A stretch of DNA of 15,149 bases from an uncultured bacterium (lineage in GTDB: Bacteria > Actinomycetota > Coriobacteriia > Coriobacteriales > Coriobacteriaceae): the NCBI GenBank assembly GCA_905214425.1, contig CAJMLY010000037.1, positions 1 through 15,149 on the forward strand, given 5' to 3'. Positions 1 through 7,120 of this stretch are shown here, piece by piece. Each line of letters starts with the position of its first letter. Within the stretch, counting starts at the first letter, position 1. A program made the position numbers and the translations under genes. The notes below the pieces were generated by a model. The model did not search any database, was not told the DNA's origin, and worked only from the letters and a program-made list of their open reading frames with translations.

Positions 1-30
1 ATATAGGCACACAAGGTCAAAGGCGGCACC

Positions 31-2061
31 ATGATCCTCCTGGTCGACAAGATCGAAAAAAGCTTCGGCGCGCGCGTCCTCTTTAGTGGCGCGTCCTTCC
101 AGATCAACCCCGGCGAGCGTTTTGCGCTCGTGGGACCCAACGGCGCCGGCAAAACCACCATGCTCAAGATCATCATGGGCATCGACAGCCCCGACGCCGG
201 CCAGATCCAGTACGCAAAGGACTGCCAGGTAGGCTACCTAGAGCAGGAAACCAACCTGGAGCACAAGGACACCACCATCCTTGCCGAGGTCATGGCGGCC
301 GCCAAGGAAATTCGCCGCATGGGCGAGCGCGCCAACGAGCTGCAGGCCCAGATCACCGAGCTCTCCGAACAGGGGAAGGATGTCGACGCGCTCCTCAACG
401 AGTACGGACAGGTCCAGGACCGCTTTGAGCACCTGGGCGGCTACGAGCTCGAGAGCAACGCCCGCAAGATCCTATCTGGCCTGGGCTTTAAGGTCACCGA
501 CTTTGAGCGCCCGTGCTCCGAGTTCTCGGGCGGCTGGCAGATGCGCATCGCGCTCGCCAAGCTCTTCCTGCGCCACCCCGACCTGCTGCTGCTGGACGAG
601 CCCACTAACCACCTGGACCTCGAGAGCGTCCAGTGGCTACGCGGCTTTATCGCCAACTACGACGGCGCCGTACTCATCGTCAGCCACGACCGCGCCTTCA
701 TGGACGCCTGCGTCGACCACGTCGCCGCACTCGAAAACCGTCGCGTTACCACCTACACCGGCAACTACAGCAGCTACCTCAAACAACGCGAGGACAACCT
801 GGAGCAGATGCGCGCCAAGCGCGCCGCCCAGGAGCGCGACATCGCCCACATGCAGGTCTTCGTCGACAAGTTCCGCTATAAGCCCACCAAGGCCGCCCAG
901 GCGCAGGAGCGCATCCGCAAGATCGAGCAGATCAAAAAGGAGCTTGTCATCCTGCCCGAGGGTCACAAGCACATCGACTTTAAGTTCCCCGACCCACCGC
1001 GCTCCGGCGACATGGTCGTGGGCCTCGAGGGTGTATCCAAGTCATACGGCGACAAGCACATCTACAGCGATATCGACCTCAAGCTCTACCGCGGCGAGCA
1101 CGTGGCGCTCGTCGGCCCCAACGGCGCCGGCAAGTCCACCCTCATGAAGATCCTCGCCGGCCTAGAGCCGCCCACCACCGGCACCCGCGACCTGGGCACC
1201 AACGTGGGCGTGGCCTACTACGCCCAGCACGCGCTCGAAGGCATGACCGAGTCCAACACCGTCCTGCAAGAGATCGACACCGTCACGCCCAAGTGGACCG
1301 TGCCGCAGCAGCGCAGCTTGCTGGGCGCCTTCCTGTTTAGCGACAACGATTCCATCGAGAAGCAGGTTCGCGTCCTCTCCGGTGGCGAAAAGGCGCGCCT
1401 AGCGCTCGCCAAAATGCTCGTGGCCCCCGAGGCGCTTCTGTGCCTGGACGAGCCCACCAACCACCTGGACATCGACTCGGTGGACATGCTCGAGAACGCC
1501 CTGCAAAACTTCCCCGGCACCATCGTGCTGATCAGCCACGACGAGCACCTAGTACGCGCTGTGGCCAACCGCGTCATCGACATCCGCGACGGCAAGGTCA
1601 CGGTCTACGACGGCGATTACGACTACTATCTCTACAAGCGCGAGGACCTCGCGGCCCGCGCCGCCGAGGCAGCAGGGGAGAGCACACCGGCCACGGCCAA
1701 GTCCGCCAAGGTCACCGCGGCCCAACCCGATGCGCCCGCCGTCGTTTCCAAGCCTGCAGAGGGCAAAAAGACCAAGGAGCAGAAGCGCGCCGAGGCCCAG
1801 GCCCGCGCCGCGCTCAACAAAAAGCTCAAGGGCGTGCGCAACCAGCTCAAGAAGATCGAGGCGGAGCTCGACAAAAAGCGTGCCCGCTATGACGAGCTTA
1901 TGGAATTGATGGCAAGCGAAGAGCTTTATGCCGATCAGGACAAGTTCAACGCCGCGCTGGGGGAATATAACGGGCTTAAGCAAGAGCTGCCCAAGCTCGA
2001 GGACGAATGGCTGGAGCTTTCCACCCAGATTGAAGAGGAGACCGCGCGTGAACTCTCGTAA
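31..2061 (+). CDS. ABC-F family ATP-binding protein (ribosome-associated, YheS/YdiF-like)
   Basis: A soluble protein of 676 residues with two ABC ATPase domains in tandem and no membrane segments, the hallmark of ABC-F proteins, which bind the ribosomal E site and modulate translation. Domain 1 has Walker A GPNGAGKTT at 35-43, signature SGGWQ at 166-170, Walker B ending DE at 189-190 and switch SHD at 218-220. Domain 2 repeats these at 362-370, about 450-453 (SGGE), 473-474 and 502-504. All catalytic residues look intact. A charged helical linker (about 245-320) joins the domains, and a Lys/Glu-rich C-terminal coiled coil (about 585-670) follows an Ala/Pro-rich spacer. An in-frame TAG at 4-6 limits the start, and AAAGGCGG at 19-26 supports ATG 31. 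The arrangement resembles housekeeping YheS/YdiF groups; an antibiotic-protection role cannot be excluded from sequence. The subgroup assignment is less certain than the family. Confidence 0.93.
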   Translation: MILLVDKIEKSFGARVLFSGASFQINPGERFALVGPNGAGKTTMLKIIMGIDSPDAGQIQYAKDCQVGYLEQETNLEHKDTTILAEVMAAAKEIRRMGERANELQAQITELSEQGKDVDALLNEYGQVQDRFEHLGGYELESNARKILSGLGFKVTDFERPCSEFSGGWQMRIALAKLFLRHPDLLLLDEPTNHLDLESVQWLRGFIANYDGAVLIVSHDRAFMDACVDHVAALENRRVTTYTGNYSSYLKQREDNLEQMRAKRAAQERDIAHMQVFVDKFRYKPTKAAQAQERIRKIEQIKKELVILPEGHKHIDFKFPDPPRSGDMVVGLEGVSKSYGDKHIYSDIDLKLYRGEHVALVGPNGAGKSTLMKILAGLEPPTTGTRDLGTNVGVAYYAQHALEGMTESNTVLQEIDTVTPKWTVPQQRSLLGAFLFSDNDSIEKQVRVLSGGEKARLALAKMLVAPEALLCLDEPTNHLDIDSVDMLENALQNFPGTIVLISHDEHLVRAVANRVIDIRDGKVTVYDGDYDYYLYKREDLAARAAEAAGESTPATAKSAKVTAAQPDAPAVVSKPAEGKKTKEQKRAEAQARAALNKKLKGVRNQLKKIEAELDKKRARYDELMELMASEELYADQDKFNAALGEYNGLKQELPKLEDEWLELSTQIEEETARELS

Positions 2062-2344
2062 GGCCGCTGCCGTGGCGATGAGCATCATCGCCATCGCCTG
2101 TCGCATCTGCGGCATCTTTATGAGCGCGATGACCGTGCTACTGTGCTTTAGCGGCCTCACCGCCAAGCTGCAGATCGTCGGCTTCGTCGTTGAGCTCTCG
2201 CGCGCCCTGCCAAGCGCCATCGCCGGCTATGGCGTCATCACGTCGCCCTTTGGCGGTGTGTTCCGCCTAGATTACGCCATCGTGGCCGTCATTTTGTTTG
2301 TGGCCGATTACCTGCTCACGCGCGCCTCGCGCCGCGTCCGCTAG
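2048..2344 (+). CDS. small two-helix membrane protein of unknown function
   Basis: A 98-residue protein that I do not recognise. A GTG start at 2048 is chosen because AGAGGAG at 2034-2040 sits seven bases upstream; upstream in-frame ATGs lie deep in the ABC-F gene and lack such a site. It overlaps the end of the ABC-F gene by 14 bases in another frame, so translation is probably coupled. The N-terminus is basic (R4, K5), followed by a hydrophobic stretch of about 9-37 interrupted by R19, a mildly hydrophobic middle (41-65), a Gly/Pro turn around 66-70, and a clear membrane helix at about 75-91. The C-terminus is strongly basic (RASRRVR), which suggests both ends are cytoplasmic. It is followed nine bases later by a membrane protease. 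It may be a lineage-specific membrane protein; no function is assigned. Confidence 0.75.
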   Translation: MNSRKAAAVAMSIIAIACRICGIFMSAMTVLLCFSGLTAKLQIVGFVVELSRALPSAIAGYGVITSPFGGVFRLDYAIVAVILFVADYLLTRASRRVR

Positions 2345-2353
2345 GGGAGCGCC

Positions 2354-3037
2354 ATGTCCAACAGCTACCTGATGAACCTGCTTGCCAGCGCCGTCGCCGT
2401 CATCGTGGGTATTGTTATCCACGAGAGCGCGCACGCCGCCGCGGCCTGGGCGCTCGGCGACAAGACGGCCCGCTCCCGTGGCCGCGTCTCGCTTAACCCG
2501 CTCAACCACATCGACCCGTTTGGCACCGTCCTCCTACCGCTGTTGATGCTCGCGGCCGGCGGCCCGGTGTTCGCCTTTGCCAAGCCCGTGCCTGTCTACC
2601 TTAACAACCTCAAGCACCCCAAGCGCGACGAGGTCCTGGTGAGCGCGGCCGGTCCCGCATCGAACATCGCGCTCGCGTGCCTCGCGGCCGCCCTCATGCA
2701 CGCAGCGTACGGCAACCTCTACGCAAGCATGTCCTTTGCCGTGGCGTCCCAAATCATGAACTTCGGCGCCACCTTTATCGTGGTCAACTTGTCACTCGCG
2801 TTCTTTAACCTCATCCCGATCCCGCCGCTCGACGGCTCGTCGATCATCGTGCCGTTCCTCAAAGGCAAGGCGCTCGCCAACTACTACCGCCTGCAGCAAT
2901 ACGCCATGCCGATCCTCATCATCGTGCTGTACCTGCTGCCCATGTGGACCGGCATCGACGTGATCGGACGCTATTTCGACGTTACCGTGTATCCGCTGGC
3001 CGAGTGGCTGCTCGACTTCGCAATCGCCGGCATCTAA
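2354..3037 (+). CDS. site-2 protease family (M50) membrane zinc metalloprotease
   Basis: A 227-residue polytopic membrane protein of the short, PDZ-less M50 group that commonly stands just before scpA in Clostridia and relatives. The first hydrophobic helix carries the zinc motif HESAH at 23-27 (HExxH, with E24 as catalytic glutamate). A conserved loop follows, SLNPLNHIDPFGT, at about residues 46-58. The third zinc ligand is D160 in PPLDG at 157-161, preceded by FFNLIPI. Four to five membrane segments are visible. Such enzymes cleave substrates within or close to the membrane; the substrate here is unknown, though the adjacent small membrane protein is a possible partner (inference). GGGGAG at 2344-2349 precedes ATG 2354 by four bases and overlaps the stop of the upstream gene, so the two are probably co-transcribed. 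Confidence 0.92.
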   Translation: MSNSYLMNLLASAVAVIVGIVIHESAHAAAAWALGDKTARSRGRVSLNPLNHIDPFGTVLLPLLMLAAGGPVFAFAKPVPVYLNNLKHPKRDEVLVSAAGPASNIALACLAAALMHAAYGNLYASMSFAVASQIMNFGATFIVVNLSLAFFNLIPIPPLDGSSIIVPFLKGKALANYYRLQQYAMPILIIVLYLLPMWTGIDVIGRYFDVTVYPLAEWLLDFAIAGI

Positions 3038-3045
3038 GGTAAACT
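3017..3045 (+). promoter_or_regulatory. weak candidate promoter upstream of scpA
   Basis: TTCGCA at 3017-3022 and TAAACT at 3040-3045 are separated by 17 bases; each matches four of six positions of the vegetative -35 and -10 consensus. It lies at the end of the protease gene and leads into the longest gap of the window, which is also more AT-rich than its surroundings. This is a weak match and a chance occurrence is quite possible. Confidence 0.18.
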
Positions 3046-3122
3046 TACAGGTCGACCGTGTAAAAATGGTCGCAATATGCACCCAAACCGCGCCGCGAAG
3101 GCGCCGTCAAAGGAGGTCGAAG
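3038..3122 (+). other. intergenic leader of scpA with small inverted repeats
   Basis: The 85 bases between the protease stop and the scpA start are the longest gap between genes in the window. It contains an A-rich patch (3062-3066), a five-base inverted repeat CGACC 3053-3057 / GGTCG 3068-3072 with a ten-base loop, and a GC hairpin GCGCC 3090-3094 / GGCGC 3100-3104 with loop GCGAA. The hairpin ends four bases before the scpA Shine-Dalgarno. No T-run follows either repeat, so neither looks like a terminator. Confidence 0.4.
3109..3116 (+). promoter_or_regulatory. Shine-Dalgarno site deciding the scpA start
   Basis: AAAGGAGG lies six bases before ATG 3123. It settles the start against an in-frame ATG at 3066, which would add 19 mostly basic residues with no family resemblance. 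Confidence 0.88.
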
Positions 3123-3932
3123 ATGTCGTATCGCGTGTCGACGCAGGTCTACAGCGGACCGTTCGACCTGCTGCTGCAGCTGGTAACCCGCCAAAAAGTA
3201 GATATCGGCGCTATCTCCATTAGCGAGGTGGCCGAGCAATACCTTGCCGAGGTCGAGCGCATCGAGGCACTAGACCTGGACGTGGCGAGCGACTTTTTGC
3301 TGGTCGCGGCAACCCTTCTGGACATTAAGGCCGCCTCGCTGGTGCCCCAAGAGGCCCCGCGCAACACCGACGAAGATGACGAGGACGACGAAGACCTCGA
3401 GGAACTCAGCACGCTCGACGGCGATGCCCTGCGCGAGGTCCTGATCCAGCGCTTGATCGCCTACAAGCAGTTTAAAGGCGCGGCGGCGGCCCTTGGCGCG
3501 CGCATGCAGGCCGAGAGCCGCATGCATCCGCGCGTGGCCGGCCCCGACCCCGAGTTCTTGGGCCTTATGCCCGATTATCTGGCCGGCATCACCCTGCGCG
3601 GCCTCGCCGTCATCTGCGCCGACCTGGACGGTAAGCGCCAGACCTTCCTGCTGGAAGCCGAGCACGTGGCACCGCATCGCGTGCCGCTCGACCTGACGGT
3701 GGCCTCGGTCGACCGCTTTACCATGGCGCATCAAACCTGTACCTTTCGCGACCTGCTGGACGGCGACGCCACCACCGAGCAGCTCGTCGTCACCTTCCTG
3801 GCTATGCTCGAGCTCGCCAAACGCGGCTCGCTCAGGCTGAGCCAGGACGAGATTTTTGGAACCATTCAAATCAACCGCGTCGAGGGCGCCGAGGCATACG
3901 TGCCCGGCGAGGGCCCCGAGCTCACCGAATAG
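3123..3932 (+). CDS. scpA: segregation and condensation protein A
   Basis: Kleisin subunit of the bacterial SMC-ScpAB complex, which compacts and segregates chromosomes. The 269-residue product has the family N-terminus YSGPFDLLL at 10-18, the helical segment ASDFLLVAATLLDIKAA around 55-70 that contacts SMC, a very acidic linker at 83-94 (Asp/Glu-rich), the motif RLIAYKQFK at about 109-117, and a C-terminal winged helix (about 210-250) ending in DEIFGTIQI. Its length is usual for the family. The start at ATG 3123 is set by AAAGGAGG at 3109-3116. It is followed eleven bases later by scpB, whose Shine-Dalgarno overlaps the scpA stop, the standard pairing. The smc gene is not in the window. Confidence 0.96.
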   Translation: MSYRVSTQVYSGPFDLLLQLVTRQKVDIGAISISEVAEQYLAEVERIEALDLDVASDFLLVAATLLDIKAASLVPQEAPRNTDEDDEDDEDLEELSTLDGDALREVLIQRLIAYKQFKGAAAALGARMQAESRMHPRVAGPDPEFLGLMPDYLAGITLRGLAVICADLDGKRQTFLLEAEHVAPHRVPLDLTVASVDRFTMAHQTCTFRDLLDGDATTEQLVVTFLAMLELAKRGSLRLSQDEIFGTIQINRVEGAEAYVPGEGPELTE

Positions 3933-3943
3933 GAGCGGCAACC

Positions 3944-4672
3944 ATGTCAACCCTTTCCACGCTAGAGGCAAACAGCCTCAAAGGTGCCCTCGAGGCGCTG
4001 CTGCTGGTGTCGAGCGATCCCGTAAGCGCGCCCGCGCTGGCAGGTGCGCTGGATATCGCCCCCGGCGAGTGCGCATCGCTTTTGGCCGAGCTCAAGGTTG
4101 AGTACGAGGAGGCCAACCGCGGCTTTCAGCTGCGCGAGGTCGCCGGTGGCTGGCGCCTGTTTACGCACCCCGCCTACCACGATGTGGTCGAGGCCTATGT
4201 GCTGAGCTGGGACACGCAAAAGCTATCGCAGGCGGCGCTTGAGACCCTGGCTGTCATCGCCTATCACCAGCCCGTCACGCGCGAGGTCGTCAAGGGCATC
4301 CGCGGCGTCAACTCCGACGGCGTCATCGCGTCGCTCGTGGACAAGGGCCTGGTGCGCGAGCTCGGTCGCGACCCCGAGCGCGGTCAGGCCATCATCTACG
4401 GCACGACCAATGCCTTCTTGGAAAAGTTCGGCCTGCGCTCCACCCGCGACCTGCCCGATCTGGAGCAGTTTGCCCCCGACGAGCAATCGCGCCAGTTTAT
4501 CCGCGAGCGCCTGAGCGGCCGCAGCATTCAGTCCACGCTCGAGGAGCAGGCCGAGGACCTGGACGAAGAACGCGAACTGATCGATACCGATGTTGAAGAT
4601 GTTGAGGCAGTCGAGGACTTGGAAGCCCTAGTCGTCGACGAGACCTCGGAGGATATACATGACGAGGACTAA
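3944..4672 (+). CDS. scpB: segregation and condensation protein B
   Basis: Dimeric winged-helix partner of ScpA in the SMC condensin complex, acting on the nucleoid. The 242-residue product has two winged-helix halves. The most conserved block runs from LSQAALETLAVIAYHQPVTR (starting at 94) through IRGVNSDGVIASLVDKGLV to EKFGL at 160-164. After about residue 205 comes a tail of Asp, Glu and Val (about 38 residues, almost no basic residues) that extends past the usual core and is probably disordered. AGGAG at 3931-3935 lies eight bases before ATG 3944 and overlaps the scpA stop. The gene overlaps the next by 14 bases, so scpA, scpB and the pseudouridine synthase form one translationally coupled block. 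Confidence 0.96.
   Translation: MSTLSTLEANSLKGALEALLLVSSDPVSAPALAGALDIAPGECASLLAELKVEYEEANRGFQLREVAGGWRLFTHPAYHDVVEAYVLSWDTQKLSQAALETLAVIAYHQPVTREVVKGIRGVNSDGVIASLVDKGLVRELGRDPERGQAIIYGTTNAFLEKFGLRSTRDLPDLEQFAPDEQSRQFIRERLSGRSIQSTLEEQAEDLDEERELIDTDVEDVEAVEDLEALVVDETSEDIHDED
4648..4652 (+). promoter_or_regulatory. Shine-Dalgarno inside scpB, deciding the pseudouridine synthase start
   Basis: GGAGG lies six bases before ATG 4659, within the last codons of scpB. It favours this start over ATG 4758, which begins right at the S4 domain but has no such site. Confidence 0.8.
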
Positions 4673-5633
4673 CGACGCAGGGGAGACGCGCGTCGGCGCT
4701 GCGGTGCCCAACGCGGATACGCACGAGTCCGACGCCCAGCCCGTCTACCCACACACGATGCGCCTGCAGCGCTTTTTGGCGCGCGCGGGCGTGGCGAGCC
4801 GCCGCGGCTCGGAGGACCTGATGACCGCTGGCCGCGTGACTGTTAACGGCGAGGTCGCGACCGAACTGGGCACCAAGGTCGACGTCGACCGCGACCACAT
4901 CGAGGTCGACGGCATGCCCGTCAAGCTCAACCAAGGTGCCGTGTACCTGATGCTCTACAAGCCGACCGGCTACCTCACCACCATGAGCGATCCGCAGGAG
5001 CGCCCTTGCGTGGCCGACCTGGTCCCGCGCGACCGCTTTCCGGGGCTCTTTCCGGTGGGTCGCCTAGACCGCGACACCACGGGCCTTTTGCTTTTTACCA
5101 CCGATGGCGACCTGTCGCAGGACCTGCTGCACCCCAGCAAGCACGTCTACAAGACCTACCAGGCGCTCGTGGACGGCCACCTGACCGATCGCGACTTGGA
5201 ACCACTCCGCCGCGGCATCGAGCTCGATGACGGCCTGTGCCAACCGGCGATCTGCCGCGTCATCAACGCGCGCGAGGCCGAGGCCGTGGCTCCGCAAGGT
5301 GTCAAGCCCGGCACCACCGCCGTGGAGGTCATCATCCGCGAGGGCCGCAAAAACCAGGTCAAGCGCATGCTGAGCAAGATCCACCACCCGGTGATCCGCC
5401 TGCACCGCTGCAACTTTGCCGGCCTGGAGCTCAAGGACGTGGCCAAGGGCTCATGGCGCGAGCTCACCGACCGCGAGGTACAGGTCCTCAAGGCCGGCGG
5501 CATCCCGCCCAAGCAGGCCAGCTCAAAGCGCGGTGACAAGGCCCTGGAAACCCCCGCAATCCGCACGCGTCACCACGGCAGCCACGGCTCCGCACCCAAG
5601 CGCAACACCTACCGCGAGCGCTACACGGGCTAG
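4659..5633 (+). CDS. rluB: rRNA pseudouridine synthase, RluB/RsuA family
   Basis: Converts a uridine in rRNA to pseudouridine; next to scpAB this is usually the RluB type, acting on 23S rRNA in the peptidyl-transferase region, although a 16S-directed RsuA role cannot be excluded. The 324-residue product has an unconserved, partly acidic N-terminal extension of 33 residues, an S4 RNA-binding domain from 34 to about 90 (MRLQRFLARAGVASRRGSE), and the catalytic domain. The catalytic motif GRLDRDTTGLLLFTTDG begins at 134, with D137 the expected nucleophilic aspartate. EGRKNQVKRML and HPVIRLHR near 228-250 are also family motifs. The C-terminal tail (from about 285) is rich in Lys, Arg and His and probably binds RNA. 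The start overlaps scpB by 14 bases. The rluB symbol rests partly on context. Confidence 0.92.
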   Translation: MTRTNDAGETRVGAAVPNADTHESDAQPVYPHTMRLQRFLARAGVASRRGSEDLMTAGRVTVNGEVATELGTKVDVDRDHIEVDGMPVKLNQGAVYLMLYKPTGYLTTMSDPQERPCVADLVPRDRFPGLFPVGRLDRDTTGLLLFTTDGDLSQDLLHPSKHVYKTYQALVDGHLTDRDLEPLRRGIELDDGLCQPAICRVINAREAEAVAPQGVKPGTTAVEVIIREGRKNQVKRMLSKIHHPVIRLHRCNFAGLELKDVAKGSWRELTDREVQVLKAGGIPPKQASSKRGDKALETPAIRTRHHGSHGSAPKRNTYRERYTG

Positions 5634-5699
5634 CCAGTCCGCCAAGCCGTAGCGTCCGCGTACCATACCAGCACGTCAACCACCGAAAGGAAGCATTGC
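5634..5699 (+). other. 66-base gap before cmk
   Basis: It holds the cmk Shine-Dalgarno GAAAGGAAG at 5685-5693. I see no convincing promoter: TACCAT at 5661 has no matching -35. The short palindrome GGCTAGCC around the upstream stop has no T-run, so it is not a terminator. Confidence 0.5.
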
Positions 5700-6386
5700 A
5701 TGATCGTCGCCATCGACGGCCCCGCCGGTTCCGGCAAGTCCACCATCGCCAAGGAGATTGCCCGCCAACTGGGCTTTAACAAGCTCGACACGGGCGCCAT
5801 GTATCGCGCCGTCACCTTCGCCGCGCTCGACCGCGGCATCGACCTGGACGACGAGGCTGCCATCGATGCCCTCGCCGAACAGATCGAGATTCGCTTTACC
5901 AACGGCACCGGCGAGGACACGCGCCTAACCATCGACGGCCAGGACGCCTCGGCCGCCATCCGCACCCCGCAGGTGGACGCCAACGTCTCCAAGGTCTCGG
6001 CCTACCCGGGCGTACGCGCCGCCATGCTCATCCACCAGCGTCGCGCCGCCGAAGACCGCGACATCGTCGCCGAGGGTCGCGACATCGGCACCGTCGTGTT
6101 CCCCAACGCACAGGTCAAGGTGTTCCTGACCGCCGACCCGCGTGAGCGTGCCCGACGCCGTGTGCTGCAGCGCCACCAAAACGACGCCCAGCCGCTTACT
6201 GCCGAGCAGCTCGAGGCCGAGGTCGACGAGACCCTCGATGCCCTCAAGCAGCGCGACAAACTCGACAGCAGCCGCGAGGTCGCACCGCTCGTGCCCGCCG
6301 AGGACGCCGTGCACGTCGACTCCACCGCCCACACCATCGACGAGGTCGTCTCGATAATCGAGGACCTCATCAACCAAAGGAGGTAA
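5700..6386 (+). CDS. cmk: (d)CMP kinase
   Basis: Cytosolic nucleoside monophosphate kinase that phosphorylates CMP and dCMP with ATP, recycling CMP from RNA and phospholipid turnover towards CTP and dCTP. The 228-residue product has the usual length. It shows the P-loop GPAGSGKST at 7-15, substrate motif DTGAMYRA from about 30, GRDIGTVVFP at 126-135, the lid-type arginines R151-R154 (ERARRR) and the CMP-binding motif RDKLDSSRE at 185-193 (family consensus RDxxDSxR). The start at ATG 5700 is supported by GAAAGGAAG six bases upstream. The last two Arg codons and the stop make up the Shine-Dalgarno of the next gene, so cmk and the acyltransferase gene are tightly linked, as in many Clostridia. 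Confidence 0.96.
   Translation: MIVAIDGPAGSGKSTIAKEIARQLGFNKLDTGAMYRAVTFAALDRGIDLDDEAAIDALAEQIEIRFTNGTGEDTRLTIDGQDASAAIRTPQVDANVSKVSAYPGVRAAMLIHQRRAAEDRDIVAEGRDIGTVVFPNAQVKVFLTADPRERARRRVLQRHQNDAQPLTAEQLEAEVDETLDALKQRDKLDSSREVAPLVPAEDAVHVDSTAHTIDEVVSIIEDLINQRR
6376..6383 (+). promoter_or_regulatory. Shine-Dalgarno embedded in the end of cmk
   Basis: AAAGGAGG lies six bases before ATG 6390. The same bases encode the last residues of Cmk and lead directly into its TAA stop, so a terminating ribosome sits on the initiation site of the next gene. Confidence 0.85.
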
Positions 6387-6389
6387 CCC

Positions 6390-7118
6390 ATGCGCCTGTT
6401 TAAGCAGACGCCCGAGGATTACTACAACGCCCCCTATGACGAGTTCCCGGCGCTCATCCGCGGCACCGTCGTCGTGGTCATGGGCATCCTGTGGGCCTTC
6501 TCCAAGATCATGTGGCGCTGGAAGGTCGAGGACGCCGACCTGCTGTTTGAGCGCCAGGAAGGCCGCGGCAGCGTGGTCATCTGCAACCACACCTCGATGG
6601 CCGAGTTGCTGGCCGTGGAGACGGCACTGTTCTTTGGCGGCCGCCGCATCCGCCCCATCTTTAAGTCCGAATTTGCCAAGAGCAAGATTGTTCGCTGGGC
6701 CTTTAGCCGCGTGGGCGGCATCCCCGTGGAGCGCGGTACTGCCGATATGAAGTGCCTGCGCGCCGCCCAGCATGCGCTGCAGCGCGGCGAGGACGTCCTG
6801 ATCTTCCCCGAGGGCACGCGCATCCGCTCGCGCGAGATTAAGCCCGAGGTCCATGGTGGCTTTGCGCTCATCGCCCAGATGGGCAAGGCGCCCGTCAACC
6901 CACTCGCCATTTGTGGCTGGTCCGACATCACGCCTGCGGGCAAAAAGCTCATGCGCCCCAAAAAGTGCTGGATCCGCGCCGGCAAGTCCATCTCGCTATC
7001 CGATGCCCCGGCCGAGCTCAAGCGTAAGGAGCGCCTGGCCTGGTTTGAGTCCGAGGCCATGGGCCGCGTCTACGCCATGCGCGACGAACTATGCGCCGAG
7101 CACCCGGGCAGGTTCTAG
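6390..7118 (+). CDS. PlsC-like 1-acylglycerol-3-phosphate acyltransferase with HX4E motif
   Basis: Member of the PlsC/LPLAT family; expected to acylate lysophosphatidate to phosphatidate at the inner face of the membrane. The 242-residue product has an N-terminal hydrophobic helix (about 22-42), motif I NHTSMAE at 66-72, an Arg/Lys-rich segment with VGGIPVERG (motif II) near 108-116, motif III FPEGTR at 139-144, and a later segment APVNPLAICG resembling motif IV. Motif I reads H67-X4-E72, with Glu in place of the nearly universal Asp of HX4D; the other motifs are intact, so the gene does not look decayed. The start has a strong Shine-Dalgarno at 6376-6383. Placement between cmk and ispH is the clostridial arrangement. 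The substrate is inferred; other lysophospholipid acyltransferases share these motifs. Confidence 0.88.
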   Translation: MRLFKQTPEDYYNAPYDEFPALIRGTVVVVMGILWAFSKIMWRWKVEDADLLFERQEGRGSVVICNHTSMAELLAVETALFFGGRRIRPIFKSEFAKSKIVRWAFSRVGGIPVERGTADMKCLRAAQHALQRGEDVLIFPEGTRIRSREIKPEVHGGFALIAQMGKAPVNPLAICGWSDITPAGKKLMRPKKCWIRAGKSISLSDAPAELKRKERLAWFESEAMGRVYAMRDELCAEHPGRF

Positions 7119-7120
7119 CC

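Noticed and set aside
281..1147. A + strand frame of 288 codons inside the ABC-F gene
   Set aside because: Its product is a Ser/Pro/Ala/Thr/Arg-rich low-complexity sequence typical of a shifted reading of high-GC coding DNA; the ABC-F frame has all motifs.
3066..3122. Upstream start for scpA at ATG 3066
   Set aside because: It would add 19 residues with a run of arginines and ignores the perfect SD at 3109-3116, which serves ATG 3123.
5634..5699. Promoter or terminator between the pseudouridine synthase gene and cmk
   Set aside because: TACCAT is a poor -10 with no -35 partner, and the palindrome near the stop has no T-run.
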